DNA of 8,209 bases from Lentisalinibacter sp037382365 (GTDB taxonomy: Bacteria > Pseudomonadota > Gammaproteobacteria > Steroidobacterales > Woeseiaceae): NCBI GenBank assembly GCA_037382365.1, contig JARRPZ010000117.1, forward strand, positions 1 to 8,209, read 5' to 3'. The position numbers and the translations under genes were made by a program. Shown here piece by piece: positions 7,232 through 8,209 of the stretch (its first letter is position 1; every line of letters starts with the position of its first letter). The notes below the pieces were generated by a model. It worked only from the letters and a program-made list of their open reading frames with translations, had not been told where the DNA came from and searched no databases.

Positions 7232-7237
7232 CGGACC

Positions 7238-8209
7238 ATGACAGAACAGGAACCGACCGCGGAAGCCCCGCCCCGCAGCCGCCTCGCTCTCGTCCCCGGT
7301 GAAGGTCGGGTCATCGGGATGGTGAGCGGCATGGCCATGTTGCGCATGCTCGGGCTGTTCCTTCTGCTGCCCGTGCTCGCCCTCTGGGCATCGAGTCTGG
7401 AGGGCGCGACACCCACCCTCGTCGGCCTCGCGGTCGGTGGCTACGGCATCACCCAGGCCGTTCTGCAGGTGCCTTTCGGCAGGCTGTCGGACCGCATCGG
7501 CCGAGTGCCCGTGATCGTCCTCGGATTGTCCGTATTCGCCGCCGGCAGTTTCGTCGCAGCCATGAGTCATCATATCCTCGGCGTCATCGCCGGCCGTCTC
7601 CTGCAGGGTGCCGGTGCCGTATCGGCCACACTCACGGCGCTGCTCGCCGACCACACGCGGGAGGAGATACGCACCCGGGCCACCGCCATCCTCGGCATCT
7701 CCATCGGCAGCTCTTTCCTGATCGCGCTGGTCCTCGGCCCCCTCGTCGCGGGGATCACCGGAGTCAGGGGGCTTTTCTGGCTCGCCGGCATCATGGCGCT
7801 GACGGCGCTCGCCCTGGCGACGGCGCTGCCCCGCGGCAAGCCGGCAAGCCATGCAGCGGGCGCCGGACCGCGCATGGGCCGACTCACGCCGGGAGTCGTG
7901 GCGATCGATGCCTCCATCTTCCTGCTGCACATGATGCTGACGGCCAGCTTCGTGGCCGCGCCGTTCCTGTTGCGTGATGCGCTGGATGTGCCGATGGAGA
8001 GCCAGTGGAAGACCTATTTCGCCGCGCTCGCCCTCTCCCTCGTTGCCACGGTACCGCTGGTTCTCCTCGGCGAGAAGGGGCGTGGCAGCGGCATCTTCGT
8101 GCTCGCCGTAGGGTTGCTGGCGCTCGGTCAGGGTCTGTTGTGGCACGCCGTGGACGGTTGGCTGCTGGCCCTCACCGGTCTGGCCGTCTTCTTCGCCGGT
8201 TTCAATTAC
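7238..8209 (+). CDS. MFS transporter, YajR-like (3' end beyond window)
   Basis: Inner-membrane major facilitator superfamily transporter, probably a proton-driven exporter of unknown substrate. The 324 codons visible have no stop; the gene runs off the window. After a hydrophilic N-terminus (1-25) come about ten hydrophobic segments, roughly 27-50, 60-81, 91-110, 113-137, 147-171, 177-197, 220-245, 260-278, 284-303 and 306-324. Motif A is at 81-90 (GRLSDRIGRV, with D85) after TM2, and GRLLQGAGA at 119-127 is the motif-B-like arginine block. RMLGLFLLLPVLA (36-48), QAVLQVPFGRLSDRIGR (73-89) and WKTYFAALAL (257-266) resemble E. coli YajR as I remember it, a 454-residue protein with a C-terminal ferredoxin-like YAM domain; whether that domain is present cannot be seen. 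A gene for a similar MFS protein lies between uvrA and ssb in Pseudomonas aeruginosa, so ssb may follow. The start is supported by AGGA at 7228. Confidence 0.88.
   Translation, partial: MTEQEPTAEAPPRSRLALVPGEGRVIGMVSGMAMLRMLGLFLLLPVLALWASSLEGATPTLVGLAVGGYGITQAVLQVPFGRLSDRIGRVPVIVLGLSVFAAGSFVAAMSHHILGVIAGRLLQGAGAVSATLTALLADHTREEIRTRATAILGISIGSSFLIALVLGPLVAGITGVRGLFWLAGIMALTALALATALPRGKPASHAAGAGPRMGRLTPGVVAIDASIFLLHMMLTASFVAAPFLLRDALDVPMESQWKTYFAALALSLVATVPLVLLGEKGRGSGIFVLAVGLLALGQGLLWHAVDGWLLALTGLAVFFAGFNY

Noticed and set aside
4347..7241. 964-codon plus-strand open frame antisense to uvrA
   Set aside because: Length is striking, but such mirror frames are common opposite high-GC genes. Its composition (HVEVV, RRQQPG-like strings) shows no domain, and uvrA on the other strand has every expected motif.
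7181..8146. 321-codon minus-strand open frame opposite the MFS gene
   Set aside because: The translation is low-complexity and rich in Gln, Glu, His and Arg, as expected from the reverse of a hydrophobic membrane-protein gene. The plus strand encodes a clear MFS protein.
1..8209. Defence system, mobile element, CRISPR or other undescribed cassette
   Set aside because: All space is taken by housekeeping genes with gaps of at most 138 bases. No terminal repeats, spacer arrays, transposase or integrase motifs, or abrupt composition change were seen.

Overview
The window looks like ordinary chromosome from a GC-rich gammaproteobacterium. The basis is the pairing of a PepQ-type prolidase with a uvrA/MFS divergent pair (the arrangement I recall next to ssb in Pseudomonas and relatives), a TrpRS resembling the Pseudomonas/Xanthomonas type rather than the E. 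coli type, and strong G/C bias at third codon positions. I cannot name a genus; a member of the Chromatiales/Ectothiorhodospiraceae or Xanthomonadales neighbourhood would fit.

Layout: (1) pepQ (Xaa-Pro dipeptidase), minus strand, 17-1363. (2) A 138-base divergent intergenic region, 1364-1501, with candidate -10 elements for both directions. (3) ggt (an exported gamma-glutamyltransferase-family Ntn hydrolase), plus strand, 1502-3214, followed after only 19 bases by (4) trpS, plus strand, 3234-4244, probably on the same transcript. (5) A 45-base convergent gap with two small perfect hairpins. (6) uvrA, minus strand, 4290-7133. (7) A 104-base divergent gap, 7134-7237, with an AT-rich core that could serve as -10 in both directions. 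(8) A YajR-like MFS transporter, plus strand, from 7238 and cut off by the window end after 324 codons.

Working together: PepQ and the GGT-family enzyme both release amino acids from small peptides or gamma-glutamyl compounds, PepQ in the cytoplasm and GGT outside the inner membrane; a shared role is inference only. TrpS charges tRNA-Trp, and UvrA is the damage-recognition ATPase of nucleotide excision repair. All four complete genes are intact with their key motifs. I saw no tRNA, rRNA, CRISPR, insertion sequence, phage gene or other accessory system, and no convincing sign of an undescribed system. The points most worth a second look are the non-E. coli substrate-pocket residues of the GGT, and the uvrA leader, which lacks both a Shine-Dalgarno and an E. 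coli-type LexA box. The bases 1-16 lie beyond the pepQ stop and hold nothing I can name.
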